IMG/VR virus record: IMGVR_UViG_3300005441_000032 | Location: 1-23,697 of that record | Direction: 5' to 3' (one strand) | Origin: a virus | Length of the DNA: 23,697 bases | Made by a program: the position numbers and the translations under genes | Shown: positions 14,623 to 21,764 of the stretch, piece by piece | Layout: each line of letters opens with the position of its first letter | Numbering within the stretch: the first letter of the stretch is position 1 | Notes under the pieces: model-generated | What the model saw: the letters and a program-made list of their open reading frames with translations, nothing else | Database searches by the model: none | What the model was told of the DNA's origin: nothing

Positions 14623-14654
14623 CAGGATAGAAGTGCGCGGATTGGGAAACCGCT
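14623..14654 (-). promoter_or_regulatory. Candidate phage late promoter, copy 1 (head operon)
   Basis: Reads AGCGGTTTC, 15 bases, CTATCCTG on the minus strand. The first A is the last base of the preceding gene's TGA. TATCCT fits a TANNNT -10 box; transcription would begin near 14617 and the protease GTG is at 14616, implying a leaderless message. Confidence 0.6.
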
Positions 14655-16180
14655 CAGTTGCCGAAGAAGGCTGACTCGGCGAGGCCCTTGTGCCGACGCC
14701 GCGCTTTCGCGGCCGGGTGCTTGGCGACAGTCTTTTCCCGCTTCGACTTCTCCCGGTCGATGTTGGCGGCCGCGCCACCGGTTTCCCGGATGAGCCTGCT
14801 GGCGGACCCCGGCTCATCGACGCGCAACCAACGCACCGTCGCGTCCCGGGCAGCCTTGCCGGGGTCGGTGTGTTTCTTGTCGGCTCCCCCACCGCGGACG
14901 AGGTAGCCGTCCTTGGCCTTCGTGACGGAGACGCCGTGACCCTTCTCCATCCTCTGACCAGGGGTGAGCCTGTTGAGGTGCTCGGTCGTTGAGGCTTCCG
15001 AGCGCCGGATGCCGTCCGGCGTCGGCTCGTTGGGTGCGCGGCGCCGCTGATCTCCGAAGGCTTTGATCTTCCCTCGTTCCCGATCTGCCTCCGCGTCGTC
15101 TTCGGCGCGTTTCCTCTTCACCTCGTCCGACTCTTTTGGTCGCTTGGAGCTGCGCCGCCCGTCGCTATCAAGCGACCCGCCGGGAGCAAAGGGACTACCC
15201 GACCGTTCCCCGGCCTTGCGCTCGTTCTCGGCACGCTCTTTCCTGGATGGGAGCTTGGCCGCTTTTCTGCCCGCGGCTGCGCGCTTCGCCACGTCCTCGG
15301 GGTGGGGCGTGCCGGGGAGCTTTGGGTTGTCGCGCATCGGGCCGATGAAACCGCCCGCCCCCGGCGCCTTGCCAGCCGCCTTCCGCGGGTTGTGCTCGTT
15401 CGAGACCGGGATGCCGTCGATGTCCGCGCCCTGCTTCGAGTGAGGCGCGGAACCGCCAACCGAGCGCGGGTGACGGGACCGTGCCGTTCGAGCGCTGACA
15501 GTTTTGGCTGCCGCCTCCACATCGAAGGGGGCCACCGGCTCGGCCTTGTAGTCGGAGGAGCCGCCGCGGATCTCGAACTTCTCCGTGGTGCTGTCCAGGT
15601 TTCGGCTGTGGACCGGCAGCTTCCGCACCGTGATCCCATCCGGGAACTGCACCGAGTCGCCCATCCCCAGCTTGGCAATCGTGGTGCGGATCTGCGAGTA
15701 GGCGCCAACGTGTTTTCCCGACTTCGTGACGTAGCCCGAGACCTGGATGCGCTTCTCTTCGAGCCGGGGGAGGTGGCGGCGGGCCTCCTCGATCAGCTCC
15801 TCCTCGGAGAGGCGCAGCAGCTTCTTGCGGTCCTTCTCCGGGAGCTGAAGGAGGTCCAGCTTGTAGGCGAGGTCGGTCGCGGCCTGGGTGCCGTAGGCGG
15901 TCTGCGGCATCCCTTCCTTCGCGGCGACTTCGTAGGTGGCGCGGTAGGAGCCGAGGCCCGGCTTGGAGGTCGCGGCGAGCGAGATGGTCGTGCCCTGGGG
16001 AAGGACCACCCGGGTCGTCTTCGAATTCTGGTCGGCCAGGTCGTAGAGCGTGTTGGAGATCGAGTTGTAAGTCGTGGTGACGACGCCGTCGTCTTCGAGC
16101 GCGGCGACCTTCATGGTCTGCTCTTCGACGCGCGGCTCCTCCTCGCGCAACTTCGACCGGTCGCCTTCGATCAGCCCCAT
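14654..16180 (-). CDS. Large basic protein of unknown function, head region
   Basis: Function not recognised. It is 508 aa from the ATG at 16180, which overlaps the upstream stop as TGATG with AAGGAGG before it. Residues 1-210 look folded: a beta segment (TTRVVLPQGTTISLAATS), a helix (LPEKDRKKLLRLSEEELIEE), and a sheet around VSGYVTKSGKHVGAYSQIR and VQFPDGITVRKLPVH. Residues 215-430 are a low-complexity stretch rich in Lys, Arg, Pro and Gly. A short folded-looking C-terminal part follows (VSVTKAKDGYLVRGGG, then RDATVRWLRVDE). It lacks portal or terminase motifs. It lies where a portal or head-core gene would be expected, so an internal head protein or a DNA-binding core protein are the best guesses. 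Confidence 0.6.
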   Translation of the reverse strand: MGLIEGDRSKLREEEPRVEEQTMKVAALEDDGVVTTTYNSISNTLYDLADQNSKTTRVVLPQGTTISLAATSKPGLGSYRATYEVAAKEGMPQTAYGTQAATDLAYKLDLLQLPEKDRKKLLRLSEEELIEEARRHLPRLEEKRIQVSGYVTKSGKHVGAYSQIRTTIAKLGMGDSVQFPDGITVRKLPVHSRNLDSTTEKFEIRGGSSDYKAEPVAPFDVEAAAKTVSARTARSRHPRSVGGSAPHSKQGADIDGIPVSNEHNPRKAAGKAPGAGGFIGPMRDNPKLPGTPHPEDVAKRAAAGRKAAKLPSRKERAENERKAGERSGSPFAPGGSLDSDGRRSSKRPKESDEVKRKRAEDDAEADRERGKIKAFGDQRRRAPNEPTPDGIRRSEASTTEHLNRLTPGQRMEKGHGVSVTKAKDGYLVRGGGADKKHTDPGKAARDATVRWLRVDEPGSASRLIRETGGAAANIDREKSKREKTVAKHPAAKARRRHKGLAESAFFGN

Positions 16181-16947
16181 CACGTCCTCCTTGCGTAGCG
16201 CCGGAGGTACCGGCGGTCGTTCTTCGAGAGGGCGCCGGGCGCCGCCTTCTGCCCGCGCATCGCCGCGACGGTCTGCGCGCCGACGACGCCGTCCACCTGG
16301 AGGCCGTGGGCCTTCTGGAACTTTTCGACGCGCTTGATCGTGTTGCCGCCGAAGGTGCCGGTGCGGGCGATGTCGAGCCGCTGCTGGACGGCGTTGACCT
16401 CGACGCCGGAGCTGCCCTTGCGGATGAACTGCCCTCCCCGGGCACCCGTGCCGCGAGGGTGTTTCTTCTCGAAGTCGGAGTTCTTTTCCGGGTCGGTCGG
16501 CTTGAAGTTCGCCTTGCGGGCTGCGACCGGCAGCATCCACCTGGGGGCGCCCTCGATCAGGGCGTTGGCGATGAAGACCTCGCCGTCTTCCTCCATCAGC
16601 CGAAGGAGACCGCGGCCACCGTGCTCGGTTCCCGCCTCGTAGAGCAACTCCAGGCACTCGGCGAGGATCTCGATCGCTTCCTCCTTCGCCTTCCCGCGCC
16701 ATTTGGTCGTGCCCTTGGCGAGGTCCATGATGACCGCGCAGCGCCGGTTGGCGTGATCCTTGGAGAGGCCGTGCTTGACCTGATCCTTGACGCACTGGGT
16801 GAAGCCGTGCGGCATGGTGGCGTAGTGCTTCTTGATGCCGCCGAGCTTCTTGCTCTCGGCCGGGGTCACGTCGGCCGTGCCGGGCGTGCTGAAGGTCTCG
16901 ACCTCGGCGACTGGAGTGGAGGAGTGGAAGAAGGTCGAGGGGGTCAC
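16180..16947 (-). CDS. Head-region protein with peptidoglycan-binding module
   Basis: It is 255 aa. Residues 178-230 match the PG_binding_1 fold by pattern: VEVNAVQQRLD, then TFGGNTIKRVEKFQKAHGL and VDGVVGAQTV. The N-terminal part has HYATMPHGFTQCVKDQ and DHANRRCAVIMDL, and 163-177 is HPRGTGARGGQFIRK, a short basic linker motif recalled from phage head proteins. The C terminus is strongly basic (RRYLRRYARRT). No lytic catalytic domain is visible. It could be a virion protein that contacts cell wall during entry. The GTG start overlaps the previous stop as GTGA, and the next gene is also coupled (TGATG). Confidence 0.6.
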   Translation of the reverse strand: MTPSTFFHSSTPVAEVETFSTPGTADVTPAESKKLGGIKKHYATMPHGFTQCVKDQVKHGLSKDHANRRCAVIMDLAKGTTKWRGKAKEEAIEILAECLELLYEAGTEHGGRGLLRLMEEDGEVFIANALIEGAPRWMLPVAARKANFKPTDPEKNSDFEKKHPRGTGARGGQFIRKGSSGVEVNAVQQRLDIARTGTFGGNTIKRVEKFQKAHGLQVDGVVGAQTVAAMRGQKAAPGALSKNDRRYLRRYARRT

Positions 16948-17309
16948 GCTGCGGCTGAGAGTACCGCGCCCCCAACTTCGCTCCCGCTGGGCTGCCCGCG
17001 GAGGATCTCCCAGAGTGCGGCGAAGGCGAGTTCCCCGCGAGTCGGCTCCTGGCGCTCGTAGGCGCGGCGCCAGTTCTCCTTCACCGCCGCGGTGGCGCCG
17101 ATCGCCAGGTTGCGGTCGGCGGAGTCGTAGGGCCAGACCACGGCGTCGGGCGGCGGCTCGACCGTCTTCGTCGTGATGAGTTTCTCGGTCGAGTTGGGAC
17201 GGACCGCCCGCTGCCAGAACTCCTCGAAGGGAACGCCTTCCCGCCGGGCCTCGATGGCCAGGACGAGGATCTGCTCGTGCGGCGCCGCGTAGCGCTGAGG
17301 GGCTGGCAC
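16944..17309 (-). CDS. Small hypothetical protein before the PG-binding protein
   Basis: Function not recognised. It is 121 aa from the GTG at 17309; longer readings only run back through the upstream gene. It is mostly helical (EQILVLAIEARREGVPFEEFWQ, trimmed here) with TTKTVEPPPDAVVWPYDS and ENWRRAYERQEPTRGELAF. It sits 35 bases after the wHTH-repeat gene's stop, with no clear Shine-Dalgarno, and ends in a GTGA overlap with the PG-binding gene. The start is the weak point of the call. A terminase small subunit is conceivable from size and place but there is no motif support. Confidence 0.55.
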   Translation of the reverse strand: MPAPQRYAAPHEQILVLAIEARREGVPFEEFWQRAVRPNSTEKLITTKTVEPPPDAVVWPYDSADRNLAIGATAAVKENWRRAYERQEPTRGELAFAALWEILRGQPSGSEVGGAVLSAAA

Positions 17310-17344
17310 GAAGACTTTGTACCCGCTCGGCCGGACGCTCTTCC

Positions 17345-18730
17345 CTAGACGGGCGAGTAGATGCAGGGGCCTTCCGGCGGCATGGTGCGCTGGATCATCG
17401 ACTCGCTCACCAGGCGGTCGAGCACGATCACCGCTTCGTCCTCGGCGATCCCGAAGTGCAGCGCGGCCTGGTCGGCGGTCTTCGGCTCCTGGAGCCAGCC
17501 CATCATCCGGCCCTCCAGGCTCGGCGACTGCTCGCCGGTCGAGGTGCGGCCGTTGCCCTTCGTCTGCGGAGATCCGGGGACCGCGTAGAACGGAGCGCCG
17601 TCGCCGTCGCGGGTGACCAGGCGCTCTTCGGAAGAGAGGCGCGCCAGGATCTTGCCGAGCACCGCCGGGTCGAGATCGGGGAAGGCCTCCTGGGCGGCCC
17701 GCCTGCGGAAGGTGCGCTGGCCGCGCGCCCAGCCAAGGACGCTCCGCATCTCCTCGGCGGTCGGCTCGGCGACGATCTCCGGCTCCGGCTCGCGCAGGTT
17801 GCCCTGGCCTTCGGGCTGGTCGGCGGTGATCCTGAAGTCGGGCGCCTGGCCATCCTTCGACCGGGTCACCCATTTAAGAGCCTGACCCCTGATCCGCTCG
17901 ACACGGCGGCGCTCTTCGAGCATCCCCATGATGGTCCGGCGGCGGTCGGCGGAGATGCCGAAGGCCTGCTCGATCTCGACCGCGTAAACGCCCACCGCTG
18001 CGGCGTCGCGGACGAAGTCATCGACCCGGGCCATTAGCTCCACGTCGGATTCGCCGGGACGGGCGTGCAGCCCCGGACCGCGCGACGCGGCGAGGGCGCC
18101 GGACTGGCCCTCGTCATCGTCGCTTCCCGGCTGCTGCGTGTCCTCGGGGGACGACTCCTCCTCATCGGAGGAGCTGGCCGGGCTGCCCTCTTCCTCATCT
18201 CCTGCGGGGTCACCGGGACTGAGACCCTCTCCCGCGTCGTCGTGGTCCGGCTCGGAAGTCGTGGTCGGGTTGATGCCGAAGATGCGGCGGGCGTGGTTGT
18301 TCCCGGTGGCGCGGATCTTGCCTTCTTCCACCAGCTCGCGGATGACCTTGCTCTGGGTCGGCCGGGAGCAGTCGAGCGCGTCGCGCAGTTCGCCGGGGCG
18401 GATCGCGCGGTCGCCCTGTTCGTTGATCCACTCCAGCGCCTGGGCCTTGTAGCTGGAGCCGGTCGGGTCCGTGCCCTGGGGCGGCGCTGGCTCCGGCTCT
18501 TCCTCCGGCTCCTCCTCGGCGTGCCGGTCGGGCGCGGAGCGCAGCTCCTCGGTCAGGCGCTCAGCGAGGGCCTCCAGCTCCGGCTCGTGCATCTCCGGGT
18601 CGCCGGGCCGCTGGGCCTGCTGGATGAGATAGCGAACGGTCCCGGCCGGGAGGTGATCCCGGAGCAAGACGAAGACGAAGGCGGTGAGCGGCGACTCCAC
18701 GGACGGGACCGTAGATGTACGGACGGACAC
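17345..18730 (-). CDS. Protein with four tandem winged-helix-like domains
   Basis: It is 461 aa. Residues 12-67 form an N-terminal helical part (SPLTAFVFVLLRDHLPAG). Four winged-helix-like units follow: about 92-153 (WINEQGDRAIRPGELRDAL, RELVEEGKIRATG), 228-290 (VYAVEIEQAFGIS, MLEERRRVERI), 325-384 (TFRRRAAQEAFPDLD, LARLSSEERLVTRDG) and 405-460 (ADQAALHFGIAEDEA, RLVSESMIQRT). Very acidic linkers rich in Asp, Glu and Ser (160-212) separate the first two. This is a DNA-binding protein by inference, perhaps a regulator or replication/packaging factor. The start is GTG with no visible Shine-Dalgarno; later in-frame starts are possible. Confidence 0.6.
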   Translation of the reverse strand: MSVRTSTVPSVESPLTAFVFVLLRDHLPAGTVRYLIQQAQRPGDPEMHEPELEALAERLTEELRSAPDRHAEEEPEEEPEPAPPQGTDPTGSSYKAQALEWINEQGDRAIRPGELRDALDCSRPTQSKVIRELVEEGKIRATGNNHARRIFGINPTTTSEPDHDDAGEGLSPGDPAGDEEEGSPASSSDEEESSPEDTQQPGSDDDEGQSGALAASRGPGLHARPGESDVELMARVDDFVRDAAAVGVYAVEIEQAFGISADRRRTIMGMLEERRRVERIRGQALKWVTRSKDGQAPDFRITADQPEGQGNLREPEPEIVAEPTAEEMRSVLGWARGQRTFRRRAAQEAFPDLDPAVLGKILARLSSEERLVTRDGDGAPFYAVPGSPQTKGNGRTSTGEQSPSLEGRMMGWLQEPKTADQAALHFGIAEDEAVIVLDRLVSESMIQRTMPPEGPCIYSPV

Positions 18731-18755
18731 ATACGGCGGGGCCGCAGCGTACGGG

Positions 18756-19244
18756 TTAGGCGGACAGGCGCTCGCGGAACTCCACCGGCTCGACCGGCCC
18801 CCAGGCCTCCCAGAGAATCACGCCCTCCTTGCCGGGGAAGACGCAGTACCCGGCCGTGGCGTAGACGCCCATCAGCCGATCCCCGTCGGGCGGGACCACG
18901 GTGAGGACGAGGCCGTCCTCGATCGGTCGCCGCTCACCGCCACCCGCGAGCCAGGGGCAGACCTGCCAGGCGAACTCCATGCACTCGCGGTGCATCGGCG
19001 GCTCGCCGAAGGTGTGGCGCTGGATCGAGGCGCTGGTGCCGACGAAGACGAAGACGCGGTCGGAGGAGAGGCTCCCGCCACAGAGCTGGCAGAGGTGGGA
19101 GCGGGCGCACTCCATCCGGCGGTCCTCGTCGTGAACGCGGAAGTCGGGGCGGCCGCCGTCGCCGAGATGGGTGACGAAGGGGATCGGGAAGACGCCCCAG
19201 TGCGGGCGAGCCGCGAGCCGCGACGGCTCGGGCATCATCGTCAT
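18756..19244 (-). CDS. Cys/His-rich putative zinc-binding protein
   Basis: It is 162 aa. Residues 46-92 carry a probable metal site: CARSHLCQLCGGSL, then HRECMEFAWQVCPWL. The CxxC and HxxC spacing recalls a family of phage hypothetical proteins with CxLCG and (L/M)HRxC motifs. The N terminus has PHWGVFPIPFVTHL and the rest is beta-rich (LVLTVVPPDGDRLMGVYATA). The start overlaps the previous stop as ATGA. No enzymatic role can be assigned. It is most likely part of the accessory block of small DNA- or RNA-interacting proteins. Confidence 0.65.
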   Translation of the reverse strand: MTMMPEPSRLAARPHWGVFPIPFVTHLGDGGRPDFRVHDEDRRMECARSHLCQLCGGSLSSDRVFVFVGTSASIQRHTFGEPPMHRECMEFAWQVCPWLAGGGERRPIEDGLVLTVVPPDGDRLMGVYATAGYCVFPGKEGVILWEAWGPVEPVEFRERLSA

Positions 19245-19609
19245 CGCCCTTCGAGGTCGTAGCGGCCGCGGTCCTCTTCGCGCTCCATCTGGGCGACGCG
19301 GCGATCGCCTGGCTCCGGCTCCTCGTGAAAGCTGGCCCTGGCAGCGAACGAGCAGGCCTCCTGGAAGACCTCGATGAGGTTGTCGTTCTCCTCCTCCCCC
19401 GCCTTCCCGTCAACGATCGGCGCGACGACCCCGATGAGAGCGTTGAGCATCGCGACCGCCTGCGGCTCCGCGGTCGCCTCCACCAGCTCCAGCCGCTCGC
19501 CGGGCTTCAGGGTCGGCCCGGCGTAAACGTGGAGCACCATCGGGCCGGGGCCAGGCGGCGCTGGTTCGTCGTCCTCGGGCCGCCAGACGGTCCAGCGCCG
19601 CTCACTCAT
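19241..19609 (-). CDS. Small acidic hypothetical protein
   Basis: Function not recognised. It is 122 aa from the ATG at 19609 (overlapping the previous gene by eight bases). It opens with RRWTVWRPEDDEPAPP, then a beta strand MVLHVYAGPTLKPGERLEL and a long helix including MLNALIGVVAPIVDG. The C terminus is charged (EEPEPGDRRVAQMEREEDRG). It ends in an ATGA overlap with the zinc-binding gene. The longer reading that begins near 20104 is a shadow of the reductase-like gene. Confidence 0.6.
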   Translation of the reverse strand: MSERRWTVWRPEDDEPAPPGPGPMVLHVYAGPTLKPGERLELVEATAEPQAVAMLNALIGVVAPIVDGKAGEEENDNLIEVFQEACSFAARASFHEEPEPGDRRVAQMEREEDRGRYDLEGR

Positions 19610-19877
19610 GGCCGGGCGCCAGGCTCGCGTCGATGTGGTGAGATCCCCAGGTAGTCGGCCGCCCGCCCTCGCGGTAGCGGAGGCCGGAGATCGCTCGCTC
19701 GACCGACACCTCGTACTCGAAGGTGCCGTCGCCTTGCCGCTGGGAGCGCAGCACCGTGCCCCACCCGCCACGGAGACCGCCGTTGGGATGCTCGGGATCT
19801 CGGCCGCAGGAGTGGATGGCGCCGCGGTGGTGGACGCGGGTGCCCAAAGGGTATGGCTCGGCGGCGGCACTACACAA
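19602..19877 (-). CDS. Small beta-rich hypothetical protein
   Basis: Function not recognised. It is 91 aa from the TTG at 19877, with GAGGGGG just upstream, overlapping the reductase-like stop by eight bases. The body is beta-rich (YPLGTRVHHRGAIHSCG, WGTVLRSQRQGDGTFEYEV), like a small SH3- or KOW-type barrel. No ATG is available, so the start is uncertain. It is probably coupled to the upstream and downstream genes. Confidence 0.5.
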   Translation of the reverse strand: MCSAAAEPYPLGTRVHHRGAIHSCGRDPEHPNGGLRGGWGTVLRSQRQGDGTFEYEVSVERAISGLRYREGGRPTTWGSHHIDASLAPGHE

Positions 19878-20655
19878 AACAGACCCCCTCGCACTCGCCC
19901 TGGAGGTTGAGCTGGCCGTAGTCGCTCGGGTCGAGGATCGCTTCCTCCAGCGGGACAAGTGAGGCGTGAAGGAAGCATTCGCCGTGGATGCTCGGCATGT
20001 GGCGGAGGGCGCGGTCGGCCTCGCAGGCGTCCGCCCACTCCTCGGGCCGGTTCTCTCGCATATCGAACCAGCGGGCGTCGCCGGTCAGCGGGCAGCCGAC
20101 ACACGCGCTCTTCGGCGGCTCTGGGTACCCGTGTTCAGAGAGCCAGCGCAGGCAGTCCCGGCGCGACAACTCCAGCTCGATCAGCGGATAGCGATTCGCC
20201 GCCCACTGCACGTCGGCGGGCTTCTGCCGAAGCGCCTCATCGGTCGAGATCCCCAGCCACACCTCGGCGGAGGTGATCCCCCGCCGTTTCATCTCGCGAC
20301 GACCCGGCGCGATCTTGTACTTCTTCGAGCACTGGTGATTTGGAAGGAAGCCCTTCGAGCCATCGGGGTTCCGAAGGTGGAGCGGCATCGAGTCCCAGCG
20401 ACCCTCGCCGTTGGCGGCGGCGATCGCTGCATCCCGGAGACTGCCCGCGGTGACCGTGGCGATCTCGATCCCCGTCTTCCACGCCGCGAGGCGCAGGAAG
20501 CCCAGCCACTCGTACACCGCTGCTGGCTCCCAACCGGTGTCGGCGAAGATGGCCAGGCGCGGATCGCCGAGCTGCTCCAGCTCGCCCTCGGCCGCCATCA
20601 GGAGCAGAGCCGAGGACTGCACTCCGGCGCCGAGGCTGATCACGGGCGTCGCCAT
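19870..20655 (-). CDS. PAPS-reductase-like PP-loop protein
   Basis: It is 261 aa. The PP-loop ATP-binding motif is at 7-17 (SLGAGVQSSAL), with FADTGWEP at 37-44 and GISTDEALR at 135-143, matching the phage branch of the PAPS reductase/adenine nucleotide alpha hydrolase family. Cysteines at 109, 185 and 188 (ACVGCP), 211, 227, 255 and 259 could form metal or iron-sulphur sites. Phage members are widespread; in some, these proteins are thought to take part in nucleic acid or nucleotide thiolation/modification, but that is not shown here. The ATG is two bases after the previous stop. Start and family are secure; the substrate is unknown. Confidence 0.8.
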   Translation of the reverse strand: MATPVISLGAGVQSSALLLMAAEGELEQLGDPRLAIFADTGWEPAAVYEWLGFLRLAAWKTGIEIATVTAGSLRDAAIAAANGEGRWDSMPLHLRNPDGSKGFLPNHQCSKKYKIAPGRREMKRRGITSAEVWLGISTDEALRQKPADVQWAANRYPLIELELSRRDCLRWLSEHGYPEPPKSACVGCPLTGDARWFDMRENRPEEWADACEADRALRHMPSIHGECFLHASLVPLEEAILDPSDYGQLNLQGECEGVCFV

Positions 20656-20657
20656 CG

Positions 20658-21764
20658 TCAGCCCAGGTAGAACGGCGGCAAGATCGAGGGGATCTCGCGC
20701 ACGATGACCACGTGGATCGGGATCGCCGGGCCGGAGTCAGCCTCGGCGACGACCGCGGCTTCGAGGTCAGCCTCCCGCGTGCTCCATTCCGAGAGGTCCG
20801 TCTCGGCGAGCTGAGTGAGGATCGGGCCGTAATGGGCCGGGACGGCGATGTCGGGCTTCCTGGCGTCGAGCAAGAGGGCCGCCATCACCGCGCGAACGCT
20901 GAGGTCGGTGAGGCGCTGGCCCTCCACGGCCCACTGGTCGTTCTCCAGCCAGTCGGCCGCCATCACGTCACAGCCGTTGATCTCGCCCGCCCAGCTCACG
21001 CCGTCGTTGACGGGGGGCGCTGCGGGGATTTCCTGGAGCCGCCCCATCATCTCCGCCGCGGAGAGATAGGGCGCGCGGCCCTCGTAGACATCCGGCGCGA
21101 GGTCGAAGGCACGGATGCCGTTGAGCGCGAGGGTGGCGACCAGCTCCGGGGTGAAGTCGGTGGCGACGAAGGACTGCTCATAGCCATCCGGGCGAAGCGC
21201 TACCCCCCACGTCCCCTGGATCATCTCCGGGTCCGAGCGGAAGCTGACGCCGCGCGCCAGAGTGCCCTCGTTGACGGTGGTGCCCCGCGCTTCCCGCAGG
21301 AGGGCGCCGTTGTCGGCCACGGCCTCGTGGAGCGTCGCCGCGAAGGCGGCCTGGCGATTCAGCTCGGCTTCGGCTTCGGCCGCGGTGGCCCGCAGCTCAG
21401 CGTGCAGCTCCGGCCCGGCGAGGACGGCGGCGGGCACGTCGGGATCGTGTCGGTGCCTGCCGACTTCCTCCAGGTTGAGCGGGGTGGCCCTGACGAAGTA
21501 GGTGCGCGCCAGCTCATCGAGCTCGATCAGGGTCCAGGCCTGCTGCCCGGCGATCAACTCGAAGGGCATCGGGATGTAGGTGACGCCGCCGATCGCGGCG
21601 GGGATGGACTGGTCGGGCATCTGTTCCTCCTGGTGGGTTCGGGTGTGCTCCAAGACCGTACCGAAGACCTCAGTAAAGAGGGCGGCGAAGAAGTCCTGCC
21701 ACGGCGCAACACGCGCGGCGAACTCGCGGCCGCGGCGTTCCTCTTCGGCGCGGAAGGCGTCCAT
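20658..21764 (-). CDS. Hypothetical protein, possible dual start
   Basis: It is 368 aa from the ATG at 21764, which overlaps the previous stop as TGATG. No family is recognised. Residues 1-48 are a charged helical extension (DAFRAEEERRGREFAARV, FFAALFTEVFGTVLEHT). A second in-frame ATG at 21620 (Met49) has a near-perfect AGGAGG five bases upstream, so a 320-aa form may be made. The body has PFELIAGQQAWTLIELDEL, a helical AELRATAAEAEAELNRQAA and beta-rich parts with FDLAPDVYEGRAPYLSAAEM. The C terminus ends IHVVIVREIPSILPPFYLG. The longer ORF that starts at 22046 is a shadow of the upstream gene. Confidence 0.65.
   Translation of the reverse strand: MDAFRAEEERRGREFAARVAPWQDFFAALFTEVFGTVLEHTRTHQEEQMPDQSIPAAIGGVTYIPMPFELIAGQQAWTLIELDELARTYFVRATPLNLEEVGRHRHDPDVPAAVLAGPELHAELRATAAEAEAELNRQAAFAATLHEAVADNGALLREARGTTVNEGTLARGVSFRSDPEMIQGTWGVALRPDGYEQSFVATDFTPELVATLALNGIRAFDLAPDVYEGRAPYLSAAEMMGRLQEIPAAPPVNDGVSWAGEINGCDVMAADWLENDQWAVEGQRLTDLSVRAVMAALLLDARKPDIAVPAHYGPILTQLAETDLSEWSTREADLEAAVVAEADSGPAIPIHVVIVREIPSILPPFYLG
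21626..21631 (-). promoter_or_regulatory. Strong Shine-Dalgarno at internal start 21620
   Basis: AGGAGG, five bases before an ATG that is in frame inside the 368-aa ORF. It is stronger than the ribosome site of the first start, so it may decide the true start or give a second, shorter product. Confidence 0.5.

Noticed and set aside
15341-15360. Another GCGGTTTC on the minus strand
   Set aside because: It is preceded by G instead of A and the sequence 15 bases downstream does not contain CTANNCTG. It is within ordinary coding sequence (GGFIGPM).
14654-16975. 773-aa version of the large basic protein
   Set aside because: The extra N terminus is a frame shadow of the PG-binding gene. ATG 16180 has AAGGAGG and TGATG coupling.
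18731-18755. TACGCT near the four-wHTH gene start as a fourth promoter copy
   Set aside because: The upstream part is GTTCCGCG-like and does not match AGCGGTTTC at the fixed spacing.
19241-20104. 287-aa reading of the small acidic gene
   Set aside because: The first 165 residues cover the PP-loop and beta-rich genes in another frame. ATG at 19609 is the sensible start.
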